Assembly (NCBI GenBank): GCA_002453155.1
Contig: DKGG01000057.1
Location: forward strand, 445-49,289
Reading direction: 5' to 3'
Length of the DNA: 48,845 bases
DNA from: Bdellovibrionaceae bacterium UBA6776
GTDB taxonomy: Bacteria > Bdellovibrionota > Bdellovibrionia > Bdellovibrionales > UBA1609
Part shown: positions 25,049 to 32,753 of the stretch, piece by piece
Layout of the letters: every line of letters starts with the position of its first letter
Position numbering within the stretch: the first letter of the stretch is position 1
Made by a program: the position numbers and the translations under genes
The notes under the pieces: model-generated
The model's database searches: none
Told to the model about the DNA's origin: nothing
What the model saw: the letters and a program-made list of their open reading frames with translations, nothing else

Positions 25049-25897
25049 TGCACTGTAGATTTCGTAATCATAGTAAGACGGCCCATCCAAGAGTTGAAGA
25101 TATTTGAAGCTGGGTATGATGGAAATCTGCGGATCCAATATGACCGTTCCATACAAATTTCCGTAGAAGAAATCTGATTCCTGCGTTTCCCAGTTGCCGC
25201 CGCTGGAACTCTCATAGGTACCTTTAAGAAGCTTCATGCCACCCAAAGTCGCGCCCGCGTGAAAATTGGCAAAGGAAAATTCATATCCCCCATGGACTTG
25301 GATTTCATGGCGCCCTTTATTTTTTGAGGTAAAATCGCCATCTTTATACTCCCTCTCCCCATTAAATTTAAATGACGTGTATCCAACAACTGTGTGCGGC
25401 CCACTTAGATTTTTATGGACGCCAAAATGACCATTTAAGGAATGCCCACCAGAAAACTGATTGTTAGTGGCGTTGCTAGAACTTGGGCTTAAAGCCAATG
25501 TTGCTCCATAGAAGAGCACAACATCTGACTGCAGGGCCTTTTTTGCTCGAAGAAAAAACTCGGGATTGATGAGAGAGCCGTCTTTATCATATTGGCTTTC
25601 ATTGACCCTCCTCCAGAAAAGACTGGTTCCTAAAGTAAGACTCTCGCTGACCCCATAAAGATAAGAGATTCCATAATCCTGAATCGATGAACCGAAACTG
25701 CTGATAGGCAGGCTCCGATCAGTGATTGAAATTTTTGATTCTGAATAATTGTATGTCGGCAAGATTTTGCTCTCACCTTTTTGGGAGGCCAAAAGAGTTG
25801 AGTCAAAAACTCTCTCGGTGAGAATTTCTGCAAAAGAAGTCTGCGCGCCTAGAATTCCCAAAATTATCAATAAAGAATTAAACAATGGAGCTCTCAT
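25022..25897 (-). CDS. Outer-membrane beta-barrel-like protein
   Basis: 291 residues with a signal peptide (FNSLLIILGILGAQTSFAE). The rest alternates polar and hydrophobic residues with many aromatics and glycines and ends SVGVVF, a terminal phenylalanine typical of outer-membrane barrels. GGAGG lies 6 bases before the ATG at 25897; a longer frame into the tRNA gene is spurious. It resembles generic transporter/porin-like proteins but I cannot name a family. A bidirectional terminator separates it from tRNA-Val upstream. Confidence 0.75.
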   Translation of the reverse strand: MRAPLFNSLLIILGILGAQTSFAEILTERVFDSTLLASQKGESKILPTYNYSESKISITDRSLPISSFGSSIQDYGISYLYGVSESLTLGTSLFWRRVNESQYDKDGSLINPEFFLRAKKALQSDVVLFYGATLALSPSSSNATNNQFSGGHSLNGHFGVHKNLSGPHTVVGYTSFKFNGEREYKDGDFTSKNKGRHEIQVHGGYEFSFANFHAGATLGGMKLLKGTYESSSGGNWETQESDFFYGNLYGTVILDPQISIIPSFKYLQLLDGPSYYDYEIYSASLSVGVVF

Positions 25898-25924
25898 AAA
25901 CCCTCCTAAATCGATTGGTGAAAA

Positions 25925-25957
25925 TAAAAAAACCACCCATGGGGGTGGTTTTTTTAA
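25925..25957. terminator. Bidirectional terminator after tRNA-Val
   Basis: AACCACCC pairs with GGGTGGTT, flanked by an A-run (25925-25932) and a T-run (25949-25955), so it can end transcription on both strands. It lies 3-10 bases past the tRNA-Val 3' end and ahead of the barrel gene on the same strand. Confidence 0.85.
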
Positions 25958-25959
25958 TC

Positions 25960-26035
25960 TGGTAGGGCCTGCCGGGTTCGAACCGACGACATCCACCTTG
26001 TAAGGGTGGCGCTCTACCAACTGAGCTAAGGCCCT
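25960..26035 (-). tRNA. tRNA-Val (anticodon UAC)
   Basis: A full cloverleaf of 76 bases on the minus strand. The acceptor stem is AGGGCCT/AGGCCCT, the D-arm GCTCAGTTGGTAGAGC, the anticodon stem CCACC/GGTGG with loop CTTACAA (anticodon TAC), and the T-arm GTCGGTTCGAACCCGGC. The 3' CCA is encoded. It reads GUA/GUG. A -10-like TATAAC lies 21 bases upstream. Confidence 0.97.
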
Positions 26036-26056
26036 TCAATGGAAGAACTTCAAGGA

Positions 26057-26084
26057 GTTATATGAAAAACCCCCTGGAGTCCAA
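26057..26084 (-). promoter_or_regulatory. Possible tRNA-Val promoter
   Basis: TATAAC (26062-26057, minus strand) lies 16 bases after TTGGAC (26084-26079). The -10 is good and the -35 weak. A start at about 26050 would give a leader of roughly 14 bases before the tRNA. Confidence 0.4.
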
Positions 26085-26090
26085 TGGAAA

Positions 26091-26606
26091 TTAATAATTT
26101 TCGAGATTATTTCGGTTTGGGTTGCCCATGGGCTCCAAAACCATCTGACGCCCAGATCCATCCGGATCCAAGGCCTGATCATTGGCGACCATCAAGATCG
26201 GCACCAAGTTCTCTGGCTCACAGGTCGCCCTTTGAGACCGTTGGAACACCTGAAGGCGCAAAGCCCTCATCTCCAACCGCGTGTAAGTCTCTAAAGGAAT
26301 ATAAATGGACCGCGCAGACTTAAACACCCGAGCCTTCCCGCGCGCCAGAATTCGAAATTCCTTATCCAGCAAACGGATCTCAATATTAAATCGGTCTGCA
26401 CCCACGGACGAACGGTCCAGAAGGACATCAATAAATTCAACATCTTGCTCCGTGCCGACCGCTCGGAAAGTTCCCTGCAGACTTTCAAAGTCGATGGGGC
26501 AATCTTTTGCCCACGGCCACGGCCATGGAATTCCCGTGTCTCCCCACGAAGGAGTCACAAATCCAATCCCCAAAACCAACATTAAAATATTTAAAACCGC
26601 TCGCAT
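26091..26606 (-). CDS. Small secreted protein of unknown function
   Basis: 171 residues with a signal peptide (RAVLNILMLVLGIGFVTPSWG). Two cysteines (KDCPIDF, RATCEPE) may pair. The sequence IPWPWPWAK after the signal is Trp/Pro-rich and odd. Strands such as FNIEIRLLDKEFRILARGKARVF suggest a beta fold. I chose ATG at 26606 because TAAGGA lies 7 bases before it, overlapping the stop codon of the upstream TPR regulator; a second ATG at 26612 is too close to that site. The pair is an operon. Confidence 0.65.
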   Translation of the reverse strand: MRAVLNILMLVLGIGFVTPSWGDTGIPWPWPWAKDCPIDFESLQGTFRAVGTEQDVEFIDVLLDRSSVGADRFNIEIRLLDKEFRILARGKARVFKSARSIYIPLETYTRLEMRALRLQVFQRSQRATCEPENLVPILMVANDQALDPDGSGRQMVLEPMGNPNRNNLENY

Positions 26607-26616
26607 CGCCATATCC

Positions 26617-27735
26617 TTACTGCACTGAAATCCTGGTGGACTTATTCAAATAATAACCGTTCTTAGCCCGGTGTATGTATTTGGGTTTGTCATAATCCGG
26701 CTCAATCAATCGCCGTAATCTCTTGATCGTCACATAAATTTTATTGTCATGGTAACGAGGATCGTAATCCTGCTTCCAAACCTTTCGCGCCAAGGCTTCT
26801 TTGGAAAACACCTCTCCCGGGTTTTTCAAAAAGAGTTTCAAAAGGTCCATCAGAATAAACTGGTTTTTAAAATCAATGCGTCCTTTACGTTTTTCAACAA
26901 CCGCATTGTTTGTCTTATCGAAAATCAAATCAAACTCAGCTTCTTTCACACTCAGACGAGCGCTCTCTTCTTTGATCTTTCGGCTCATCACCACAAAACT
27001 CTCTGGATCGATGATCTGTTGAGCCAAGTTCAAATAGGTTCGAGCCAGGTTGGCATCACCCAAATGACGGTAAGTTGTTCCAAGAGCAAACAAAAGACTC
27101 ACATAGGAGTATACATTCTGCCGATTTCTCAGCTTTTCCATGGCTGTCCAAAAAACGCTCAAAGCCTCTTCGTACTTTTCGCTCATCAACAAGATGTAGC
27201 CATTGGCAATCACCGTTGAAAGTTCCACTTCGGGAAGATCCAAAACTTGAAAGAAGACCTTCAAATTGTAAATCTCATTGAGGGCTTCCTCGATCCGCCC
27301 CAACCGTGCGTACACCAGCACCAAACCAAAAATGGTGTAGCAGGTGTCCTCTTTGTTTTCTGCAGAAAGTGCGGCCGCCAAAGATTTTTGAAGATGATCC
27401 AAAGCCTTGATCAAATCTCCAGACTCTTGAGCCAAAAAGGCATAGGTCACCAAAACTTGAGGTGGCGTTGGCAAAGATTCTTTTTTCAACAGACGTTCGA
27501 TGGAATCACAGGCTTCTGTAATGGCTTTCTTGTTGGCCATTTCATAGTGCATTCGAATCATTAAGGCTTGTGCTCGGAAGTACGGATCGAACTCTTGAAC
27601 TTCCAAATAAAGTTCAGAAGCCTCTTTGAGTTTTTGAATGGACTTGGGAAACTCCCCCAAACTCCAATGAAGTCGCCCAGCCTCATAGAGGCTTTTTGCC
27701 TTAAGCAAGGTGGCGCTGACTGCACTGGATTTCAT
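26617..27735 (-). CDS. TPR protein with C-terminal winged-helix DNA-binding domain
   Basis: 372 residues. The first about 270 form TPR-like helical repeats (GRLHWSLGEFPKSIQKLKEASELY, GDLIKALDHLQKSLAAA, GDANLARTYLNLAQQI). The last about 95 (IDFKNQFILMDLLKLFLKNPGEVFSKEALARKVW...NKIYVTIKRLRRLIE...YIHRAKNGYYL) match an OmpR/PhoB-type Trans_reg_C winged helix. There is no receiver domain. The order, TPR first and DNA-binding last, is the reverse of SARP regulators. ATG at 27735 has GGGGAG 4 bases upstream. It probably controls its own operon or distant targets; the signal is unknown. Confidence 0.85.
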   Translation of the reverse strand: MKSSAVSATLLKAKSLYEAGRLHWSLGEFPKSIQKLKEASELYLEVQEFDPYFRAQALMIRMHYEMANKKAITEACDSIERLLKKESLPTPPQVLVTYAFLAQESGDLIKALDHLQKSLAAALSAENKEDTCYTIFGLVLVYARLGRIEEALNEIYNLKVFFQVLDLPEVELSTVIANGYILLMSEKYEEALSVFWTAMEKLRNRQNVYSYVSLLFALGTTYRHLGDANLARTYLNLAQQIIDPESFVVMSRKIKEESARLSVKEAEFDLIFDKTNNAVVEKRKGRIDFKNQFILMDLLKLFLKNPGEVFSKEALARKVWKQDYDPRYHDNKIYVTIKRLRRLIEPDYDKPKYIHRAKNGYYLNKSTRISVQ

Positions 27736-27785
27736 CGAACTCCCCACTGTGAAAATTTGTTAGAAATGTTTACCTAATCTGGACG

Positions 27786-27794
27786 TTATCCACA
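27786..27794 (+). promoter_or_regulatory. Single perfect DnaA-box match
   Basis: TTATCCACA matches the strong DnaA-box consensus. It lies about 50 bases upstream of the TPR regulator start, in that gene's promoter region. One isolated 9-mer can occur by chance, and no AT-rich unwinding region or further boxes surround it. Confidence 0.25.
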
Positions 27795-27951
27795 AGAGCA
27801 TTTCTTAAATAAAGTGAAACGGCGCGCTGCTTAATTAAAAAGCACAGGGATTGCCTTCTAAACGGCACCTTTCCCGTGGAAGTGGAGTTTTCCCCTATTT
27901 GAGATGACAGAATATTTAAGAATTTTTCATCGAAATGTTGTGGAAATGAAA

Positions 27952-27976
27952 CTGGCGCAGAATTGGTCTGCGCCAG
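27952..27976 (-). terminator. Probable terminator downstream of lon
   Basis: CTGGCGCAGA (27952-27961) and TCTGCGCCAG (27967-27976) form a perfect 10-bp GC-rich stem with a 5-base loop. On the minus strand, the lon direction, it is followed by a mixed TTTCATTT run, so it is a plausible though not ideal terminator 45 bases past the lon stop. Confidence 0.55.
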
Positions 27977-28020
27977 CATCGAACTTATTAATAATTTTTA
28001 TTCAAACCAGCTCTTTGCAC

Positions 28021-30459
28021 TCAGTGAGTTTGCAAAGTGTGGCCTGTATATTGGGCACGAATTCCCATTCCTCTTTCTGAACGCACTTTGAAAATTTCTT
28101 TCGCGCTTTTCACGTCCAAGGCATTCACAAGCACCTGGTCCACGTGATCCACAAGAATGATCTTCAAATCTTGGCGCACTTCTTTTGGAATGTCGGCCAA
28201 ATCCTTTTCGTTGTCTTTTGGACAAATGACGGTCTTGATTCCTCCACGGTGAGCGGCCATGGTCTTTTCTTTCAAACCACCAATGCCCAACACGCGTCCT
28301 CTTAAGGTCACCTCTCCTGTCATGGCCACAGTTCTCTTTACGGGAACTTTCAACATGGCAGACACGATACTGGTGGTGATCGCAATCCCTGCTGAAGGAC
28401 CATCTTTTGGAATGGCTCCCTCAGGAACGTGAATGTGAACATCATTGTTGGAATAGAACTCTTTATCGATTCCAAACAAAGGCCCTCTTGAGCGGACGTA
28501 GCTCATTGCCGCTGCACAAGATTCTTTCATCACGTCACCCAGTTGACCGGTCACTGTGAACTTTCCTTTTCCAGGAACCACAGAAACTTCCACAACCAGA
28601 AGGTCTCCTCCAACCTCAGTCCAAGCCAGTCCGTTGGTCAGACCGATCTCGTTTTGACCTTCGATGCGACCAAACTTCATCTTGTTTGGACCAAGATACT
28701 CGGTCACCTTCTTCGGATTGATGGTGTAAGTGGATTTGGACTTTTTAGACTTCTGTCCTTTTTTGAAATCTGCAGAGGCCATTTCCTCTTTTACGATTTC
28801 TTTGGCTTGCTTTCGGCAAAGAGTCGCAATTTGACGCTCTAAATTCCGCACACCCGCTTCACGTGTGTAGGAGCGAATGGTCTCGCGAACAGCAGCATCA
28901 TTGATATTGACCTTATAATCACCTAAGCCATGAGCTTCCAATTGTTTGGGAATCAAGTACTTCTTTGCAATGTTGAATTTTTCAGTCTCGGTGTAACCTT
29001 CCAACTGAATCACTTCCATACGATCCAACAACGGACGAGGAATTGGATGGAGTGAGTTTGCCGTGGTGATAAACATCACCGGTGACAAATCATACTCCAC
29101 TTCCAAATAGTGATCTTGGAAATTGTGGTTTTGCTCGGGATCTAAAACTTCAAGCAATGCAGAAGAAGGATCGCCACGGAAATCCATGCTCATCTTGTCA
29201 ATCTCATCCAACAGGATCAATGGGTTTCCTTTGTCCACTTTGCGCAAAGATTGAATGATCTTACCGGGCATCGCTCCCACGTAGGTCTTTCTGTGACCGC
29301 GAATTTCAGCTTCATCCCGAACTCCACCTAAAGAAATACGAGTGAATTCTCGGTTCAAACTTCGTGCAACCGAACGCGCCAACGAAGTTTTACCAACCCC
29401 GGGAGGTCCGACCAAACAAAGGATGGGTCCATTCAAAGAGTTGTTCAAAGCTTGAACGGCCAAATGCTCCAAAATACGATCTTTGACCTTTTCCAAACCA
29501 AAGTGGTCTTCGTCCAAGATAGCTTCGGCTTCATCCAAATTGTGTTTCTCTTCAGAGTATTCCTGCCATGGAAGATCCAACATCCAATCGATGTAGTTTC
29601 GAACCACCGTGGCTTCTGCAGACATGGGCGACATCATTCGAAGTTTCTTGATCTCTTTGCGAACACGATCCGCCGCCTCTTTGGTCCACTTCTTTCTCAT
29701 GGCCCGATCTTCAAGTTCTTGAAGTTCCGCTTGGTAATCGTCCTTGTCGCCAAGTTCCTTTTGAATGGCCTGCATTTGCTCGTTCAAATAGTATTCTTTT
29801 TGAGACTTCTCCATTTGCTTCTTCACGCGGTTTCGAATCTTTTTCTCCACCTCGAGGATTTCAATTTCAGAAGTCATCATATTCAGAAGCTCTTCAAGAC
29901 GTTTTCCAGGATCAATGATCTCAAGAAGCTTTTGCTTGTCTTCCAGCTTCAAGTTCAACTGAGCCACAATAATGTCCGAAAGTTCAGCAATGTCCTCGAT
30001 GGAAGACACACGCATTAAAATTTCTGGAGGAATGCGCTTGTTGAGTTTCACATAGGTTTCAAAGGTGGTTTTTACAGAACGCACCAAAGCTTTCGCTTCG
30101 GTTTCTTCCGCAATCACTTCGATAATTTCTTCGGCCTCAACTTGAAAAAAGTTGTCGGTTTGAAGAAAGTTCTTAATTTTTACGCGCTTCTTCCCTTCCA
30201 CCAAAACTTTGACCGTTCCGTCAGGAAGTCTCAAAAGTTGAATGATGGTCCCAATGGTTCCGATCGTATAAAGATCCTTGGGCTCTGGGTTGTTGGTTTT
30301 GGCATCTTTTTGAGCAGTTAAAATAATATCGGACTGTTTGCTCATGGCTTCTTCAAGAGCATTGATACTTTTCTCACGACCCACAAAAAGTGGCATCATC
30401 ATGTGAGGAAAAATGATCAAGTCCCTCAGAGGAAGCAAAGGTAATTGGGTTGTCGCCAT
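28021..30459 (-). CDS. lon: ATP-dependent protease Lon
   Basis: A complete bacterial LonA of 812 residues. The N-terminal substrate-binding domain (about 5-200) and a coiled-coil linker precede the AAA+ module, with Walker A GPPGVGKT (351-358) and Walker B LILLDEID (414-421). The protease domain has catalytic S689 in PKDGPSAGIA and K732 in GGLKEK. It degrades damaged and regulatory proteins in the cytoplasm. AAGGAG lies 6 bases before the ATG. It follows clpX on the same strand but a strong terminator lies between, so it has its own transcript, as is common for lon. Confidence 0.98.
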   Translation of the reverse strand: MATTQLPLLPLRDLIIFPHMMMPLFVGREKSINALEEAMSKQSDIILTAQKDAKTNNPEPKDLYTIGTIGTIIQLLRLPDGTVKVLVEGKKRVKIKNFLQTDNFFQVEAEEIIEVIAEETEAKALVRSVKTTFETYVKLNKRIPPEILMRVSSIEDIAELSDIIVAQLNLKLEDKQKLLEIIDPGKRLEELLNMMTSEIEILEVEKKIRNRVKKQMEKSQKEYYLNEQMQAIQKELGDKDDYQAELQELEDRAMRKKWTKEAADRVRKEIKKLRMMSPMSAEATVVRNYIDWMLDLPWQEYSEEKHNLDEAEAILDEDHFGLEKVKDRILEHLAVQALNNSLNGPILCLVGPPGVGKTSLARSVARSLNREFTRISLGGVRDEAEIRGHRKTYVGAMPGKIIQSLRKVDKGNPLILLDEIDKMSMDFRGDPSSALLEVLDPEQNHNFQDHYLEVEYDLSPVMFITTANSLHPIPRPLLDRMEVIQLEGYTETEKFNIAKKYLIPKQLEAHGLGDYKVNINDAAVRETIRSYTREAGVRNLERQIATLCRKQAKEIVKEEMASADFKKGQKSKKSKSTYTINPKKVTEYLGPNKMKFGRIEGQNEIGLTNGLAWTEVGGDLLVVEVSVVPGKGKFTVTGQLGDVMKESCAAAMSYVRSRGPLFGIDKEFYSNNDVHIHVPEGAIPKDGPSAGIAITTSIVSAMLKVPVKRTVAMTGEVTLRGRVLGIGGLKEKTMAAHRGGIKTVICPKDNEKDLADIPKEVRQDLKIILVDHVDQVLVNALDVKSAKEIFKVRSERGMGIRAQYTGHTLQTH

Positions 30460-30516
30460 GAGGTCTCCTTTCTTGGAGGTTGGACGATAAAACTCGCCTA
30501 CTTATATTTTGGTTAC

Positions 30517-30533
30517 GATTTGTCACTTCGTCA
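30517..30533. promoter_or_regulatory. Short inverted repeat in the lon upstream region
   Basis: TCACTT and AAGTGA flank a 5-base CGTCA, about 60-75 bases before the lon start. It could be a regulator site. It does not match CIRCE or the sigma32 consensus. No convincing -35/-10 pair is visible around it. Confidence 0.25.
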
Positions 30534-30601
30534 AAGTGAACCCTTAAAATTTTGTGCTTTTTAACCTGAAAATTTAGACAAGGAGTCCAAATCGGTTTGA
30601 T

Positions 30602-30638
30602 AAAAAAATAACGTTGGACTTGCCAACGTTATTTTTTT
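30602..30638. terminator. Strong bidirectional terminator between clpX and lon
   Basis: ATAACGTTGG and CCAACGTTAT pair perfectly around a 5-base loop, flanked by A-run and T-run, giving a stem of 16 including A-T pairs. On the minus strand it ends the clpP-clpX transcript 33 bases after the clpX stop. Confidence 0.9.
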
Positions 30639-30671
30639 CAAAGTCTAGCCGAATATTAATGCCCCGCTGTA

Positions 30672-31985
30672 CTAAGCGCTTTCTGCCGATCCATCATCTT
30701 CGGACCCAGATCCTGATTTTTTCTTCTCAGGTTCTTTGCCAAGGACCAACTGAGGGCGATCTTTTTTCAAAATCACATCTTCAGTGATGATGCACTCTCG
30801 GACATTGGGCTGTGAGGGAATTTCATACATGATGTCCAACATCGAGTTTTCAATCACTCCTCGCAGTCCACGAGCGCCTGTATTTCGCGCAATGGCCTGT
30901 TGAGCCACAGCACGCAATGCGCTGTCTTCAAACTTCAAGTCCACATTCTCGAAAGCGAATAGCTTTTGATACTGTTTGGTCAAAGCGTTCTTCGGACGGA
31001 TCAAAATGTCGATCAATGCGGCTTCATCCAACGGATCCAACACGGCCAAAGTCGGGAGTCGACCGATAAACTCTGGAATCAGTCCAAATTTTACCAAGTC
31101 ATCAGGCTCCACCCGTTGAAGCATATTGGTCTCTTCTTTTAGGCGCTCGGCTTTGGTCCGGATGTTTGCCGCAATTCCCAAGGAACGGTTAGAAACACGG
31201 TTCTCAATGACCTTATCCAAACCAACAAAGGCTCCCCCAACGATAAACAAAATGTTGGTGGTGTCCACTTGAATGAATTCCTGTTGAGGATGCTTTCTTC
31301 CACCTTTAGGAGGAAGATTTGCAACGGTTCCTTCTAAGATTTTCAACAATGCCTGTTGAACACCTTCTCCACTCACATCACGAGTGATCGAAGGATTTTC
31401 AGACTTTCTCGAAATCTTATCAATCTCATCGATGTAAATGACTCCACGCTGAGCCTTTTCAACGTCGTAATCTGCCGCCTGAAGAAGGTTCAGAACCACG
31501 TTCTCAACGTCTTCACCCACATAACCGGCTTCGGTCAAAGTGGTCGCATCTGCAATTGCAAAAGGAACATTCAAAATACGCGCAATGGTTTGCGCCAGCA
31601 AAGTTTTACCAGATCCAGTGGGACCAATCAGAAGGATGTTACTTTTTGAAATCTCAACTTCATCCTTCTTTTTGCCCTTGGCAAAATTGATACGCTTATA
31701 ATGGTTGTGAACAGCAACAGAAAGGGCCTTTTTCGCAGACTCTTGTCCGATGACATAGTCATCAAGGTATCCCTTAATGTCCATGGGCTTAGGAACAGTC
31801 AATTGGGCTTTTGAGCTTTCTTCGCGCTCTCTTTCCTCTTCGATAATGTCTGTGCACAGTTCGATACACTCGTCACAAATGTAGACGCCAGGGCCTGCAA
31901 TGAGCTTTTTCACTTCTTTTTGACTCTTGCCGCAAAAGCTACAAGTCAATGATCCGTAATTTGATCCATTTTTCTTTTCACTCAT
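30672..31985 (-). CDS. clpX: ClpX, ATPase subunit of ClpXP
   Basis: Unfoldase that recognises and feeds substrates to ClpP. 437 residues. The N-terminal zinc domain has four cysteines (CSFCGKS...YICDECIELC). The AAA+ module has Walker A GPTGSGKTLLAQ, Walker B VIYIDEIDKI and the pore loop GYVGEDVENV, with the ClpP-binding IGF-like loop region near GLIPEFIGRLP (sensor). The C-terminus is a Ser/Gly-rich tail. The gene starts 5 bases after the clpP stop, so they share one transcript. Confidence 0.98.
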   Translation of the reverse strand: MSEKKNGSNYGSLTCSFCGKSQKEVKKLIAGPGVYICDECIELCTDIIEEEREREESSKAQLTVPKPMDIKGYLDDYVIGQESAKKALSVAVHNHYKRINFAKGKKKDEVEISKSNILLIGPTGSGKTLLAQTIARILNVPFAIADATTLTEAGYVGEDVENVVLNLLQAADYDVEKAQRGVIYIDEIDKISRKSENPSITRDVSGEGVQQALLKILEGTVANLPPKGGRKHPQQEFIQVDTTNILFIVGGAFVGLDKVIENRVSNRSLGIAANIRTKAERLKEETNMLQRVEPDDLVKFGLIPEFIGRLPTLAVLDPLDEAALIDILIRPKNALTKQYQKLFAFENVDLKFEDSALRAVAQQAIARNTGARGLRGVIENSMLDIMYEIPSQPNVRECIITEDVILKKDRPQLVLGKEPEKKKSGSGSEDDGSAESA

Positions 31986-31990
31986 TTCGG

Positions 31991-32596
31991 TTACCCCTTA
32001 ATCGCTTTTCTGTGTTCCACAATTTCATCGACCAAACCGAATTCTTTGGATTCTGCCGCAGACAAATAACGATCTCTGTCCATGGCCTTTGTCAATTCGT
32101 CATAGGCCATTCCGGTGTGTTGTGCATAAATTTCAGTGAGCTTTTTCTTGGTATTGATCATTTCTCGAGCGTGAATCTCAATATCACTGACCTGTCCGGA
32201 AATTCCACCACCCATGTTGTGAGGTTGGTGAATCAAAGTTCGAGAATTTGGCAAAATGTAACGTTTGCCCTTGGTTCCTGCCGCCAAAAGAAAGGATCCC
32301 ATGCTCGCAGCCATCCCGATACAATAGGTGCTAACGTCACACTTCACAAACTGCATGATATCATAAATGGCCAATCCTGCCGTGACGCTTCCACCGGGAG
32401 AGTTGATGTAAAGGTGAATGTCTTGCTCGGGGTTTTCCATCTCAAGGAAAAACATCTGGGCAATCAAGCTGTTCGCGACGTCATCTGTTACGGGCGATCC
32501 CAACATGATGATTCTTTCTTTCAAAAGGCGGGAATAGATATCGTAGGATCGTTCTCCACGGGCGGTTTGTTCGACGACGACTGGGATTAGGTTCAA
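31991..32596 (-). CDS. clpP: ClpP, protease subunit of ClpXP
   Basis: 201-residue serine protease that forms the degradation chamber for ClpX. Catalytic S98 is in GMAASMG and H123 in LIHQPHNMGG; the Asp is in the MDRDRYLSA region. The conserved start NLIPVVVEQTARGERSYDI fixes the true start: TTG at 32596 with AGGAGA 8 bases upstream. A GTG at 32623 would add nine residues covering that ribosome site. It is the first gene of the clpP-clpX operon and divergent from pepA. Confidence 0.97.
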   Translation of the reverse strand: MNLIPVVVEQTARGERSYDIYSRLLKERIIMLGSPVTDDVANSLIAQMFFLEMENPEQDIHLYINSPGGSVTAGLAIYDIMQFVKCDVSTYCIGMAASMGSFLLAAGTKGKRYILPNSRTLIHQPHNMGGGISGQVSDIEIHAREMINTKKKLTEIYAQHTGMAYDELTKAMDRDRYLSAAESKEFGLVDEIVEHRKAIKG

Positions 32597-32753
32597 GCTG
32601 CTTTCTCCTGTTGGAATTAACACTTCAATATGTAGATTCTAATTCATCTGACAAGGTCTTCTCGGGTAAAAGTTGTCCAAACTCAATTCCTTGTGATAGA
32701 CCTAGACCTTCGATTTAAGACTCACTTAGTCAGTAAAGCAGAAGGGGAAATTT

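Noticed and set aside
25898..26020. N-terminal extension of the beta-barrel protein into the tRNA gene
   Set aside because: The frame is open into the tRNA by chance. The ATG at 25897 has a strong ribosome site and begins a proper signal peptide.
24822..26035. Integration site: copy of the tRNA T-loop at the protease end
   Set aside because: GGTTCGAAC occurs both in the protease end and in tRNA-Val, but the match is only about 9 bases and contains the common TTCGAA palindrome. No integrase is present.
29452..30018. Plus-strand frame of 188 codons, rich in Leu/Phe
   Set aside because: It is the complement of the Lon coiled-coil region; the hydrophobic character comes from reversed Lys/Glu codons.
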